A stretch of 64,000 bases of DNA, taken from NCBI RefSeq assembly GCF_001941425.1, contig NZ_CP009244.1, positions 2,418,001-2,482,000 of the forward strand, written 5' to 3'. Each line of letters begins with the position of its first letter. Positions within the stretch are counted from its first letter, which is position 1. The DNA comes from Corynebacterium ammoniagenes DSM 20306 (lineage in GTDB: Bacteria; Actinomycetota; Actinomycetes; Mycobacteriales; Mycobacteriaceae). Made by a program: the position numbers and the translations under genes. The notes under the pieces are model-generated. The model made no database searches, was not told the DNA's origin, and worked only from the letters and a program-made list of their open reading frames with translations. Shown one piece after another: positions 8,555 through 17,781 of the stretch.

Positions 8555-9519
8555 ATCTCCCGACCGCTCCGATCATGTTTTTCGGCGGTAAGGGTGGCGT
8601 GGGTAAAACCACCGTTGCTAATGCGACGGCATTAAAGCTCTCGCCGCACGCTTCCACGCTGGTGGTATCCACTGACCCGGCGCATAACGTCGGGCATTTG
8701 TGGGATAAAAAGGTCGGCGATAGTCCAACTCGCGTGCGTGACGGCATCGATATTTTGGAACTCGATCCGGCTCGGGCGACAGAAGAGCACCTCAAACAGG
8801 CCGGCGATACTATGCGCCGGATGATGCCAGAGCACTTGCACAAGGAAGTTACCAAGCACCTCAATCTGTCGCGGCAGTCTCCTGGTACGCATGAGGCTGC
8901 GATGTTAGAGCGCATTGCCACCATCATCGAAGACTACGAGGACACCTACGACCACATCATCTTCGATACCGCGCCGTCGGGGCATACCTCTCGGCTTATG
9001 GCGCTGCCGGAGCTGATGTCGGCGTGGACGGATGGGCTTTTGGAACGACGTGCGAAATCAGAGAAGTTTTCGGATTTGGTGCGCGGGCTGACCCCGACGG
9101 GTAAAGATACGACGGTGACCACGGCAGAAGATCCCGTGGATCGGCGCAATCAGGAATTGCGCTCTATCTTGCTCAAGCGGCGTCGTCGCTTCGAGCGTTT
9201 ACGCACAGTGCTTACCGATGCCACCGCCTGCCAGTTCCACATTGTCCTCACCGCGGAGCGTCTGCCCGTGCTGGAAACCGATGAGTTTTACCAGGAGCTG
9301 CACTCTAATGGGGTCCACGTCGGCGCGTTGATTGTCAATCGCCGCTCGCCTGCGGATCAGGGTGAATTTTTGGCATCGCGTCGCAAATATGAAGATGAGG
9401 CCTTAGCGGATCTGCATCGCCGGCTGCCAGACCTTGAGGTTATTGAGATTCCTTTGCGCCCGAATGATGTGGGCTCACCACAGGCGCTGGAAGCTATCGC
9501 TGATTACCTAGCGCAGTAG
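8545..9519 (+). CDS. ArsA/GET3-family ATPase
   Basis: A 324-residue, single-domain ATPase of the ArsA/GET3 branch of the SIMIBI P-loop class. The deviant Walker A GGKGGVGKTT is at residues 13-22 with the intradimer lysine; the switch regions STDPAHNVGHLW and DTAPSGHTSRLMALP are diagnostic of ArsA/GET3. No arsenite-binding cysteine motif is seen and no arsB, arsR or arsC is nearby, so arsenic resistance is unlikely. It should act as a cytoplasmic dimer that chaperones or energises a membrane-protein client. Its start overlaps the CC-protein stop, so the two are translationally coupled, and both follow cstA. The client is inferred to be the CC-tailed protein or CstA. Confidence 0.85.
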   Translation: MLLNLPTAPIMFFGGKGGVGKTTVANATALKLSPHASTLVVSTDPAHNVGHLWDKKVGDSPTRVRDGIDILELDPARATEEHLKQAGDTMRRMMPEHLHKEVTKHLNLSRQSPGTHEAAMLERIATIIEDYEDTYDHIIFDTAPSGHTSRLMALPELMSAWTDGLLERRAKSEKFSDLVRGLTPTGKDTTVTTAEDPVDRRNQELRSILLKRRRRFERLRTVLTDATACQFHIVLTAERLPVLETDEFYQELHSNGVHVGALIVNRRSPADQGEFLASRRKYEDEALADLHRRLPDLEVIEIPLRPNDVGSPQALEAIADYLAQ

Positions 9520-9543
9520 CTGCTCCTTCCCTAGTGCGCTAGG
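9507..9543. terminator. Convergent hairpin spanning the arsA-like and panC-like stop codons
   Basis: Perfect 9-bp inverted repeat, CCTAGCGCA (9507-9515) and TGCGCTAGG (9535-9543), between two converging genes. The right arm contains the panC-like stop codon. There is no long U tract, so termination strength is uncertain. Confidence 0.45.
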
Positions 9544-10384
9544 AATCTGGGTGCGTAGTCCCCTCGGCGTGTTCTTCGATATTGCGGAAACCAATGCCTA
9601 GGGGCAGGCCGACGTTATCGGTCAAACGAACACCGCCGATATTGGCTGCGACCAAAAGACGCGCATCGCCTTGTTCAGGTGCAGGGCCTAGATCGAGGCC
9701 GCGCAGCGCGACATAATCTGCTTCGATGCCAGCTGCATCCAGCACCATATTCACGACCTCTAGGACCTTGTCTGCACCAGCTTCCGCAGCGTGGGCACCG
9801 GCGGTCACCGCCGCAGATAGGGTGCCGGCTTTTTCACGAGCTGCTTCGTCGACGTCAAGGTTGCGCAAAGATACCGCCAGTCCATCCGGCATGCGCACGG
9901 TGGGAACACCTCGCAAGCGCGTTGGAATGTGGAAGTCGTGAATGACCTGGTTCAGCGCAATCAGAAACTCGTAGTCTTTCTCACCGACGACAACATCGCT
10001 GGGACCCAGCACGCCCATCAGCGCGAGGTGGCGCGACAGTGCCTCGCTGATTACTTCGACTGGCTCCAGTCCTTCAATTTGTGGGCGCAGCTGCACGCGC
10101 TGGCCTTTGGGCCACAGCTGCTCTTCCGTGTACTGCCAGATGACATCCACAGATTCTTTGCGCAGCGCGTCGAGGTCTTCTTCGGCAGTCGATGATAGTG
10201 CGACCACCACGACGGCTCCGCGAATAGCTTTCGCCGCGCGCACCAACATAATGTGGCCCGCATGCACTCCGGCGCCGAGGGGAACGAGCACGACGGGGGC
10301 GCCCGTTTTCTTAAAAGCCGAGCCGACCTGGGAAATTCTATCCAGCTCAGTGATTACTGTTGCTTGTCCGCGTTCAATGCTCAT
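9539..10384 (-). CDS. panC: Pantothenate synthetase-like protein (divergent PanC)
   Basis: A 281-residue member of the pantothenate synthetase family, which joins pantoate and beta-alanine at the expense of ATP. The nucleotidyltransferase HxGH is present (HAGH, residues 41-44), as is GEKDYEFL. The canonical P-T-M-G preceding HxGH reads P-L-G-A, and the usual S-S-R-N motif reads S-L-R-N, so activity is open to question. The ATG overlaps the upstream Rossmann-protein stop (ATGA) and has a strong GGAGGAAC. The same order is found in M. tuberculosis (Rv3602c panC after Rv3603c), but there panD follows and here the operon ends. A second, standard panC elsewhere is likely if this copy is specialised. 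Confidence 0.75.
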   Translation of the reverse strand: MSIERGQATVITELDRISQVGSAFKKTGAPVVLVPLGAGVHAGHIMLVRAAKAIRGAVVVVALSSTAEEDLDALRKESVDVIWQYTEEQLWPKGQRVQLRPQIEGLEPVEVISEALSRHLALMGVLGPSDVVVGEKDYEFLIALNQVIHDFHIPTRLRGVPTVRMPDGLAVSLRNLDVDEAAREKAGTLSAAVTAGAHAAEAGADKVLEVVNMVLDAAGIEADYVALRGLDLGPAPEQGDARLLVAANIGGVRLTDNVGLPLGIGFRNIEEHAEGTTHPDS

Positions 10385-11067
10385 CGTAGTTCCTCCTGTA
10401 GGCCCCACATCTCTAGTTCCATATTGCGCTCTATCTCCCCTACGCGGCGGGCTGCTTCCACGAATGCTTTTCTAAAGCCAGGATCCGTAATGGATTGAAA
10501 AGCGGAGTAAATATCGCTGGTTTCAATCCGTGGGGCCAGAAACTCCCCGTCTGCTTCACTGGGCGGGACTGCTTCTTCATCCAAGACCTCTTTTAAGTCT
10601 CGGTGCGCAGCGCGCGCAAGTTGTCGCACCATCTGGGCATAAGCAATCTTTGGCGCAATTTCCACGCGCTCGGCATCAGTCTTCGGCAGCGTGACTTGGC
10701 CGGATTCAAATAGCAGCACTTCTGCAATACCTTGAGCTAGCTCGTCACTGGTGGTAACCACCCAGCGATCTGCGCCCACGTGAGCAATCGCCATGGCTAA
10801 AGCGCCGTGTACTTCCAACGGATCCAGGACTTGCACGCCAAGACCAATGCTGGTGTGAATGACTATTTGTCCGCGACGAATGTGGGGCTCGAGGGCATCG
10901 ACAAGCCCTTCGAGCTGAGCTTCTGCGGCGCTGATGACGATGGCTTCGCAATCGACCGCATCAGCCGGCGCGTGCAGGTCCGCTATCTCATGGCCTTGGG
11001 CATCAAGCAGCGCCCGCAACCGGTTTTCGCGGCCGAACCAACCGACCCTCATGCGTGGTGCTGGCAT
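10381..11067 (-). CDS. Rossmann-fold/DUF2520-type protein (Rv3603c-like)
   Basis: A 228-residue protein with an N-terminal nucleotide-binding-like fold: it begins MRVGWFGREN, where a dinucleotide enzyme would have GxGxxG, and has the strand AIVISAAEA and loop IVIHTSIGLG near residue 72. By position between folK and panC it matches the conserved mycobacterial Rv3603c family (Rossmann-like plus DUF2520). The classical glycine motif is incomplete, so cofactor binding is uncertain. It starts 5 nt after the upstream stop and overlaps the PanC-like start by 4 nt, so it is coupled to it. A role in pantothenate supply is inferred only from linkage. Confidence 0.7.
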   Translation of the reverse strand: MPAPRMRVGWFGRENRLRALLDAQGHEIADLHAPADAVDCEAIVISAAEAQLEGLVDALEPHIRRGQIVIHTSIGLGVQVLDPLEVHGALAMAIAHVGADRWVVTTSDELAQGIAEVLLFESGQVTLPKTDAERVEIAPKIAYAQMVRQLARAAHRDLKEVLDEEAVPPSEADGEFLAPRIETSDIYSAFQSITDPGFRKAFVEAARRVGEIERNMELEMWGLQEELR

Positions 11068-11072
11068 AGGAT

Positions 11073-12260
11073 TTAAGAATCCTTTTGGCGCTTCTTCGCG
11101 GCTTCCAGCAATTCCGCAACGGAGACGGTGCCCTCGCGATGTGCATCGCTGCGGCGGCGTCCGCCCCGTGGCTCGTCGTCTTCAGTCTCTGCGTGCTTGG
11201 CGGCCGGCTTAACGGCATCATCGCCGCCGGTATCCCAGCGCACTGCCTGGAAGGAGCCGGTGTTGAATTCCTTAGGCTTGCCGTCAGATTTCTTCTCAGA
11301 CTTTTCTTCCGTCTTGGTCGACTGCTTGGAGGAAGCATCTGCTGGCTTCTTATCTGCCTTGGGCTTGGCTGCATTCTCGGATTTCTTGTCCTCTGCCTCG
11401 CTCGGCTTTGGCTGCGCGGGAGGGTTGGCCATCTTGGGCTCTGCGGTGGAATCAGAATTCATCTCATTGATAAATTCCGCCAAAGGGTTGTCATTGCGTG
11501 AATAGGTCGGGGTATTGCCAATACGACCGGCAATGGCATCCGCTGATGGCTTGCCGCCAGAAGGTTGGGTAAATTCCACAGACGATGCGTCGGGCTCCAC
11601 CCCTAGATCAGAGCTATAGCCCGAGTTATAACCCGAGGTGTAGCCAGCCTGCTGCGATTCGGCGGCCTTGGCGCGCGCTTCGATTTCCATGATGCGGCGT
11701 GCTTCCGCTTGCAGTGCCGCTGGTTCATAGGTGAATTCGCGACCGGATAGTTCTTCGAGTTGTTCGCGAATGGAGGCAAGCTCAGCCTTGATTTCTGCCA
11801 AGACATCCATGTCCACGTGCGGAGAATTCTCAAGGCGGTCCAATGCTTTGCTGGTCTCACGCTCGGCACGCAACTTATCTAATTCTGCATGGTAGAGATC
11901 CTCGCGGACATACATTTCTTCTTCACGGTCACGCACCTGGTTGCGGTAGCGGGTAACCAGGAAGATTCCGCCTACTGCAGCCCACAAGGACGCGAGCAGA
12001 GCAATCTTTAATGCCGCGGTGGAGCTGGCAATCAGCATCACGATGGACGCGATGAGGGCAAGTACGACTAAGACAATGAGCACAATGGAGCCGTTGTCTA
12101 AGCCTTGCTTTTTCGAGGTGGAATGACCGGTTGAATGATCATCGCTTAAGTCGTCTGCAGAGTGTGAATCGACGTTGTGACCTGCATAGTGATCGGTGTA
12201 GTGATCACCGTTGTCAGAGCGTTCAGAGTCGGTATTCTTCTCTTCGTCGTAGGCGGTCAT
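11073..12260 (-). CDS. DUF6779-type membrane protein with coiled coil and charged tail (Rv3604c-like)
   Basis: A 395-residue protein. It has an acidic, His-rich cytoplasmic-type head (residues 1-52), two transmembrane helices (about 57-77 and 84-103), and a predicted coiled coil (about 108-180, with LDKLRAERE and IREQLEEL). A long disordered Lys/Glu/Ala/Pro tail follows, with a conserved-looking short end EGTVSVAELLEAAKKRQ. Family and position match mycobacterial Rv3604c, a neighbour of folK and DUF3180 proteins. Function is unknown; a scaffold at the membrane is possible. It follows DUF3180 by 4 nt in the same operon. Confidence 0.75.
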   Translation of the reverse strand: MTAYDEEKNTDSERSDNGDHYTDHYAGHNVDSHSADDLSDDHSTGHSTSKKQGLDNGSIVLIVLVVLALIASIVMLIASSTAALKIALLASLWAAVGGIFLVTRYRNQVRDREEEMYVREDLYHAELDKLRAERETSKALDRLENSPHVDMDVLAEIKAELASIREQLEELSGREFTYEPAALQAEARRIMEIEARAKAAESQQAGYTSGYNSGYSSDLGVEPDASSVEFTQPSGGKPSADAIAGRIGNTPTYSRNDNPLAEFINEMNSDSTAEPKMANPPAQPKPSEAEDKKSENAAKPKADKKPADASSKQSTKTEEKSEKKSDGKPKEFNTGSFQAVRWDTGGDDAVKPAAKHAETEDDEPRGGRRRSDAHREGTVSVAELLEAAKKRQKDS

Positions 12261-12264
12261 GTTT

Positions 12265-12741
12265 CTACTCTATCGCTTGTGTTCCATCAGTTGGAGGTGG
12301 CACCTCACAGTGTCGCTCCAGGATTAATCCGGCAACGGCCATTGCTAAGCCGCCGAGCACCGAACTTACTACCCCGGTGACATCATCGGCAGCCGCGGCA
12401 ATTTGTCCTGCCATGGGCACAACATACAACGCCATGCCCAAATACGCCGCGCCGACGATGGTTCCTGTCCAAGCGGAGGCTTTGCCAACCAGCATGAACC
12501 GGGCGATGGTCATGGGGTTGATTTGGCTGCGGTCCAGTCCAATGCCGTGCGCGTCCTCGCCTTTGGCTTTATGTACTTTCCACGCCAGGCCTGCGCATAA
12601 GATGGCCATGGCCCACAGGGTAATAGACACCGTGGTGGGTACCGCCAGCATGGAGCCGTAAAAGCCGCGGGTGAGGATAAAAACCGCCAGGGTGATAAAG
12701 ACAGCAACGCCCGATAGGACGGCAATGGAGGTCTTTTTCAC
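12265..12741 (-). CDS. DUF3180 membrane protein (Rv3605c-like)
   Basis: A 158-residue protein with four hydrophobic segments (about residues 5-25, 32-55, 85-112 and 120-143) and a cytoplasmic loop GIGLDRSQINPMTIARFMLVG typical of DUF3180. Its ATG overlaps the folK stop by 4 nt. The association with the folate operon is conserved across mycobacteria and corynebacteria. No function is established. Confidence 0.8.
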   Translation of the reverse strand: MKKTSIAVLSGVAVFITLAVFILTRGFYGSMLAVPTTVSITLWAMAILCAGLAWKVHKAKGEDAHGIGLDRSQINPMTIARFMLVGKASAWTGTIVGAAYLGMALYVVPMAGQIAAAADDVTGVVSSVLGGLAMAVAGLILERHCEVPPPTDGTQAIE

Positions 12742-13223
12742 AGTTCCTCAATTCGGCCTAAGACCTTGATGCCATCAATATCAGCCTGCGGAAGCATGCC
12801 GATTAATCCGGCTACCGGCTGGCCAGCGAGTGTGGCATGCACATCGGCTGCCATCCACGGAATCAGCACGAAGGCGCGTTGCGCGGCGTGTGGGTGCGGC
12901 ACGGTGAGCTCGTCGGTGTTGGAGCTAAAGCCCTCGATTTCCACGATATCGACATCTAAAGTGCGCGGGCCCCAGTGGCGTACCCGCACGCGATCTGCAG
13001 CCTGCTCTAGTGCCTGCCCGCGATGCAGCAATTCCAGTGGGGTCTGCTCGACATCGACGATGATGACGGCGTTGAGGAATTCATCCTGGTCTTCCACGCC
13101 CCACGGCGGGGTGGAATAGACGGGGGAAGCAGCGATGATGTCATCGCTAAATTCGTCAAAGACAGTCTTCAATAGCTTGACCCGGTCGTCCATATTGGAC
13201 CCGATTGATAACACCGCGCGCAT
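12738..13223 (-). CDS. folK: 2-amino-4-hydroxy-6-hydroxymethyldihydropteridine diphosphokinase
   Basis: Transfers pyrophosphate from ATP to 6-hydroxymethyl-dihydropterin in folate synthesis. In 161 residues it has the N-terminal SIGSNMDDR, the substrate loop and the HPPK signature HWGPRTLDVDIVE, followed by PHPHAAQRAFVLIPW. It lies 2 nt after folB and overlaps the DUF3180 gene. Confidence 0.93.
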   Translation of the reverse strand: MRAVLSIGSNMDDRVKLLKTVFDEFSDDIIAASPVYSTPPWGVEDQDEFLNAVIIVDVEQTPLELLHRGQALEQAADRVRVRHWGPRTLDVDIVEIEGFSSNTDELTVPHPHAAQRAFVLIPWMAADVHATLAGQPVAGLIGMLPQADIDGIKVLGRIEEL

Positions 13224-13225
13224 GC

Positions 13226-13603
13226 TTATCTCCGCTCAGTCTTGCGGGAACGCCGTGCCACCACGGATACATCGTGGAAGGTGCGCTCGATGGGGGCATC
13301 AGGTTTATGCACGGTGACCTCGACGGCATATAAAATTGGGTCGCTGGCCATGATCTTGTCGGCGATTTCGGTCGCGACGGTTTCGATAAGATCGCGCGCG
13401 GGGCCTTCGACGATATCCGCGGCAATATCTGCCAGGTCGGCGTAGTTAACAGTCTTTTCTAAGTCATCGGTGGCTGCGGCTTCTTGGAAGTTCAGCCAGC
13501 AGGTCAAGTCCACGATGAATTTTTGACCATCGCGTTTTTCGTGATCGAAAACCCCATGGTAGCCAAAGCATTCTAGGCCTTTGAGTTCAATCCGGTCTGC
13601 CAT
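13226..13603 (-). CDS. folB: Dihydroneopterin aldolase
   Basis: Cleaves 7,8-dihydroneopterin to 6-hydroxymethyl-dihydropterin and glycolaldehyde. The 125 residues carry the family start IELKGLECFGYHGVFDHEK and the tyrosine-containing VNYADLADI, a normal length for this small octameric enzyme. The ATG directly abuts the folP stop (TAAATG). Confidence 0.93.
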   Translation of the reverse strand: MADRIELKGLECFGYHGVFDHEKRDGQKFIVDLTCWLNFQEAAATDDLEKTVNYADLADIAADIVEGPARDLIETVATEIADKIMASDPILYAVEVTVHKPDAPIERTFHDVSVVARRSRKTERR

Positions 13604-14479
13604 TTATTGTTCCCTTCCTGAAACATAGTCTGCGCCAGCAGCCCATGCCGCGGCAACATCGACTGCATCACGCGAGACTGGAACGTCGTGCACGCGCACC
13701 GCCCAGGCACCTAATTGTGCTGATAGCGCGGTGACCGCTGCGGTTGCGGAATCAGCCAGGTGCGGTCCGTGCTCGACGCCACGGTCTTCGCGGATAGCCG
13801 ATAAAAAGCGTTTGCGTGAGGCACCCACCAAGATGGGGTAATCGCCGTTAATAAATTCGGGCAGTGCTTTCAAAAGTGCCCAGTTATCTTGCGGGGTCTT
13901 AGCAAAACCCAGCCCGGGGTCCAAGGTTATTAGTTCGGGCGCTACTCCTGCTTTCAGTGCATTATCGGTCAAGCGCCCGAGGGTGTCATGGACGTCTTGG
14001 ACCACATCACCATTGTGGTCAGCAGATCCGGCCGCGTCTCCAAACCGGACGGTGCGCCAGTGCATCAAACACACCGGTACCTGGGACTGCGCCATAACGG
14101 AATACATATTGGCATCGGCAAGGCCGCCGGAGACATCGTTAAGCAATACTGCTCCTGCCTCCACTGCTGCCTCGGCAGTGCTGGCGCGCATGGTGTCAAC
14201 GGAGACCATGATGCCTTCTTGCGCTAAGGCCTGAACCACCGGGGTCACGCGCTGTTTTTCCACCTCGGCGTCCACACGCGTGGCACCGGGGCGGGTGGAT
14301 TCCCCGCCGACATCAATCATGTCAGCGCCCTGGGCTACTAATTCGCGGCCGTGCTCAATGGCTTTGTCAATATTGATCCATTTGCCGCCATCGGAAAAGG
14401 AATCTTCCGTGACATTAACGATTCCCATCACCAATGTGCGCTTGGCTGCGGCGTCGGGCCAAATATCAAAGACCTGCAT
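13604..14479 (-). CDS. folP: Dihydropteroate synthase
   Basis: Condenses 6-hydroxymethyl-dihydropterin diphosphate with p-aminobenzoate; this is the sulfonamide target. The 291 residues have the DHPS signatures MGIVNVTEDSFSDGG (about residues 19-33) and GADMIDVGGESTRPGA (about 53-68), then LDPGLGFAKTPQDNW and VGASRKRF. It sits 57 nt after folE in the folE-folP-folB-folK order. Confidence 0.94.
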   Translation of the reverse strand: MQVFDIWPDAAAKRTLVMGIVNVTEDSFSDGGKWINIDKAIEHGRELVAQGADMIDVGGESTRPGATRVDAEVEKQRVTPVVQALAQEGIMVSVDTMRASTAEAAVEAGAVLLNDVSGGLADANMYSVMAQSQVPVCLMHWRTVRFGDAAGSADHNGDVVQDVHDTLGRLTDNALKAGVAPELITLDPGLGFAKTPQDNWALLKALPEFINGDYPILVGASRKRFLSAIREDRGVEHGPHLADSATAAVTALSAQLGAWAVRVHDVPVSRDAVDVAAAWAAGADYVSGREQ

Positions 14480-14536
14480 GAATGTAGCTTTCTTCGGGTT
14501 GGTAAACGTGCCAGGGTGGGCCCCGAGGCCAAAGGA

Positions 14537-15154
14537 TTAGCTGCGAATAAGGCTAAGGACTTCGGCGCGGGAGGCAGAGTTATTTTTAAACCCGCCACGA
14601 ACAGCGGACGTTGTGGTCACAGACCCTGGTTTTTGCACCCCGCGCATGCCCATGCACAGGTGCTCACATTCAATAACCACGATGACCGACTGGGCTTCGA
14701 GCACCTCAGTAAGCGCATCTGCGATCTGGCGGGTCAGACGCTCTTGGACCTGCGGGCGCTTGGCAAAGCCATCGGCAAGACGCGCCAACTTCGACAAGCC
14801 GGTGACACGGCCGTCGCTGCCGGGGATATAACCGATGTGGGCTACACCGTAGAAAGGCACCAAATGGTGTTCACAGGTGGAGTAGATCGGAATATCGCGC
14901 ACCAGGACCAATTCTTGGTGGTCTTCGGCAAAGGTCTTTTTCAGGACCTCTGTTGGATCTTTATGTAGTCCAGCAAAAATTTCTGCGTACGATCGTGCAA
15001 CTCGCGCGGGAGTTTCTTCTAATCCCTTGCGGTCGGGATCTTCACCAACTGCAAAGAGCAGTTCGCGGATCGCTGCTTCAGCACGCTCCTGATCAAAAGG
15101 CCTGCGGGCTGGAATCGAGTTATCACTCATATCGTCGGATGTCCTTGCGTTCAA
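14537..15154 (-). CDS. folE: GTP cyclohydrolase I
   Basis: Opens GTP to dihydroneopterin triphosphate, the first step of folate synthesis. The Zn-binding and catalytic motifs are present: [13 protein letters not shown] and [13 protein letters not shown]. Two starts are possible. A TTG at 15154 lies 10 nt after a strong GGAGG (205 residues); an ATG at 15130 gives 197 residues, closer to relatives, but has only AAGGA about 11 nt upstream. I kept the TTG because of the Shine-Dalgarno, with real doubt. It is 52 nt downstream of ftsH. Confidence 0.93.
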   Translation of the reverse strand: MNARTSDDMSDNSIPARRPFDQERAEAAIRELLFAVGEDPDRKGLEETPARVARSYAEIFAGLHKDPTEVLKKTFAEDHQELVLVRDIPIYSTCEHHLVPFYGVAHIGYIPGSDGRVTGLSKLARLADGFAKRPQVQERLTRQIADALTEVLEAQSVIVVIECEHLCMGMRGVQKPGSVTTTSAVRGGFKNNSASRAEVLSLIRS

Positions 15155-15206
15155 CGTTACTTATCCTCCCCACGCTAGCGCTTATGCGGGAAGGGGTTAA
15201 ATCCAC

Positions 15207-17768
15207 CTAGTAATTATCTTCACCGGGGTGGCGGTCTTTGTTATCTTTCTGCGGCTGCGAATAAGGGTTGCGGGAATCATCCTTTTTCTCCCAGCCCGGT
15301 GCCTGCCACCCTTCATCATCATTCATCGGTGGTTTGTGGTGCCGACCAATCGGGATTTCGGCAGTGTCGTCCTCGCTCGGGCGACGCTCGCTCTTCTTCT
15401 CCGCATCAGCAGACTGGTCAGCCTCAGGCTGGTCATCCGCTGCCTGGCTTTCAACCTGTGGCTTAGAAGCTTCAGGCTTGGAAGCCTCGGGCTTAGAGGC
15501 CTCAGGCCTGTCAGCCTTTGAGTCAGAGTCTTTCGGCTCGGACATCGCAAAAGATGGCTTCGGCTCAGCGCTCTTGTGGCCGTTGGGCTCGGACATGGCA
15601 AAAGACGGCTTTTCCGACTTCGGCTGGTCATCCACGGAATCTTCTTCGGTCCAGTCACCGGCGTGCTGTCCGAAGTTGAAACCAATTTCGGGTTCGTCGC
15701 TTGAGGTCTGTGAGGAGTCGATATCCGCATCGGAGTCATTGGTGGCATTGGCCGCGGATTCTTCCATCGCTAAGCGGCGCTCACGTGCCTGACGGGAGGC
15801 ATCCAGCAATGTGAAACGACGTGGTGGTTCCTCGCCGCGCTCGATAGCCAGCTCCACGGGAGTTTGTACTGGCTCCCGGCCAGCTTGGGCAGGGAAGCGC
15901 ACGTTTTCGCCGGGGAAGACCTCATGGAATTCACGCGGCTCGATGCCTTCAAAGAGCTCTTCGAGGTCCGGACGACGCAAGGTTTCCTTTTCCAGCAGTG
16001 CTTCTGCCAAGGAATCCAGGTAGTCGCGGTGTTCCGCCAAAATGTCATAGGACTGTTGGTGGGCAGCATCCAAGAGATAAGAAATCTGGTCATCAATCTT
16101 GGCTGCGACCGCATCCGAATATTCGGAGACTCCCCCGCCGCCGGTGTACGACATTGGGTCGCCTTGTTCCTTGCCGTATTTCACGGTGCCAAGTTCCGGG
16201 CTAAATCCGTATTCGGTGATCATCGCGCGGGCAATCTTGGTTGCCTGCTCAATATCGGAGGAAGCACCGGTGGTCGGAGTGCCAAAGACCAACTCTTCGG
16301 CGGCGCGGCCACCCATGGCGAAGATCAAACGCGCGAAAAGCTCATCGCGGGTGTACATGCCCTTGTCGTCTTCTTGCGCGGTCATGGCATGACCACCAGT
16401 GCGGCCACGGGCCAAGATGGTGACCTTGTAGACGCGCTCAATATCCTTCAGCGCCCACGCAGACAGGGTGTGTCCGCCTTCGTGGTACGCGGTGATCTTC
16501 TTTTCTTGTTCCGAAATCACCTTGGATTGACGGCGTGGGCCACCGACAACGCGGTCGGTTGCTTCTTCCAAAGCATCAGCGGTAATGACATTGCCGCCAA
16601 TACGCGCGGTCAACAGCGCTGCCTCGTTCAGCACGTTAGCTAGGTCGGCGCCCGACATACCGGCGGTGCGCTTAGCCAACTGGGTGACGTCAACGTCCTT
16701 GGCCAAAGGCTTATTCTTCGAGTGCACGCGCAGAATCTGCTCACGGCCAGCCAAATCAGGTGGAGTGACAGGAATCTGGCGGTCAAAACGTCCCGGGCGC
16801 AAAAGCGCTGGGTCCAAAATATCAGGACGGTTGGTAGCGGCAATGAGGATTACGCCCTCACGGTCACCGAAGCCATCCATTTCCACCAGCAACTGGTTGA
16901 GCGTTTGCTCACGCTCATCATGTCCGCCGCCAGTGCCAGAGCCACGCTGCCGGCCCACGGCATCGATCTCATCGACGAAGATAATACAAGGACTGTTTTC
17001 CTTCGCCTGCTTAAACAGGTCACGCACGCGAGAGGCACCAACGCCGACGAACATTTCCACGAAGTCGGAGCCGGAGATGGAATAAAACGGTACGCCGGCC
17101 TCACCCGCAACAGCGCGGGCAAGCAGGGTTTTACCAGTGCCGGGAGGACCATAGAGCAAAACACCGCGTGGGATTTTCGCGCCGAGCTCGTGGTAGCGGC
17201 TCGGGTCTTCCAAGAAATCTTTAATCTCTTGAAGCTCATCGACTGCTTCGTCCGCGCCAGCCACATCTTCAAAGGTGTTGGTCGGCATGTCCTTGGTCAG
17301 TTCCTTGGCCTTGGAACTGCCAATGCCAAACATGCCCCCGGCTCCGGTTTGCATGCGCGAGATGAACCAGAACAGTACTGCGAACAGGATCAACATCGGC
17401 AGCAAGAACGACAACATCGACATGAAGATCGAATCTTGCGTGACGTTGGTCTGGTACGTCTCCGCACCTGAGTTGCGGACCGAGTCGAAGATTTCCGGAG
17501 AAGTACGCGCTGGGTACTTCGCGATTACTTCTTCAACACCTTCTTGCTCTTCCACCGTGATGGGCTCACGCAGGGTTAGGCGAAGTTGTTGTTCGCGGTC
17601 ATCAATTTGAGCCTCTTCAACGTTTTGGTCGTTGAGTTGCTCAATGGCAATGGACGTATCCACCCGCATGAAAGAGCGGGTGTCGTCAGAGAAGAAGGTG
17701 AAGATGTACAGCGCTACAAGTACAATTGCAGCGATTCCACCGTATTTAATCCAGGAAGAGTTTTTCAT
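15207..17768 (-). CDS. ftsH: ATP-dependent zinc metalloprotease FtsH with long repetitive C-terminal tail
   Basis: A membrane-anchored AAA+ protease for quality control of membrane and some soluble proteins. Order: transmembrane helix (about 8-26), periplasmic domain, second helix (about 113-135), and the AAA module with Walker A GPPGTGKT (about 208) and the second-region-of-homology arginines. The Zn site HEGGH is near residue 430 and the peptidase domain ends near 615. At 853 residues it exceeds the roughly 640 of E. coli FtsH because of a disordered tail from about 640 with internal repeats: KPSFAMSEP twice, and EASKP three times in tandem, separated by acidic spacers. The gene starts 13 nt after hpt without a clear Shine-Dalgarno. 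Confidence 0.95.
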   Translation of the reverse strand: MKNSSWIKYGGIAAIVLVALYIFTFFSDDTRSFMRVDTSIAIEQLNDQNVEEAQIDDREQQLRLTLREPITVEEQEGVEEVIAKYPARTSPEIFDSVRNSGAETYQTNVTQDSIFMSMLSFLLPMLILFAVLFWFISRMQTGAGGMFGIGSSKAKELTKDMPTNTFEDVAGADEAVDELQEIKDFLEDPSRYHELGAKIPRGVLLYGPPGTGKTLLARAVAGEAGVPFYSISGSDFVEMFVGVGASRVRDLFKQAKENSPCIIFVDEIDAVGRQRGSGTGGGHDEREQTLNQLLVEMDGFGDREGVILIAATNRPDILDPALLRPGRFDRQIPVTPPDLAGREQILRVHSKNKPLAKDVDVTQLAKRTAGMSGADLANVLNEAALLTARIGGNVITADALEEATDRVVGGPRRQSKVISEQEKKITAYHEGGHTLSAWALKDIERVYKVTILARGRTGGHAMTAQEDDKGMYTRDELFARLIFAMGGRAAEELVFGTPTTGASSDIEQATKIARAMITEYGFSPELGTVKYGKEQGDPMSYTGGGGVSEYSDAVAAKIDDQISYLLDAAHQQSYDILAEHRDYLDSLAEALLEKETLRRPDLEELFEGIEPREFHEVFPGENVRFPAQAGREPVQTPVELAIERGEEPPRRFTLLDASRQARERRLAMEESAANATNDSDADIDSSQTSSDEPEIGFNFGQHAGDWTEEDSVDDQPKSEKPSFAMSEPNGHKSAEPKPSFAMSEPKDSDSKADRPEASKPEASKPEASKPQVESQAADDQPEADQSADAEKKSERRPSEDDTAEIPIGRHHKPPMNDDEGWQAPGWEKKDDSRNPYSQPQKDNKDRHPGEDNY

Positions 17769-17781
17769 TAAGCGTTACAGT

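Noticed and set aside
8545..9519. Arsenical pump ATPase ArsA
   Set aside because: No metal-binding cysteine motif, single ATPase domain, and no arsenic genes nearby; linkage is to cstA.
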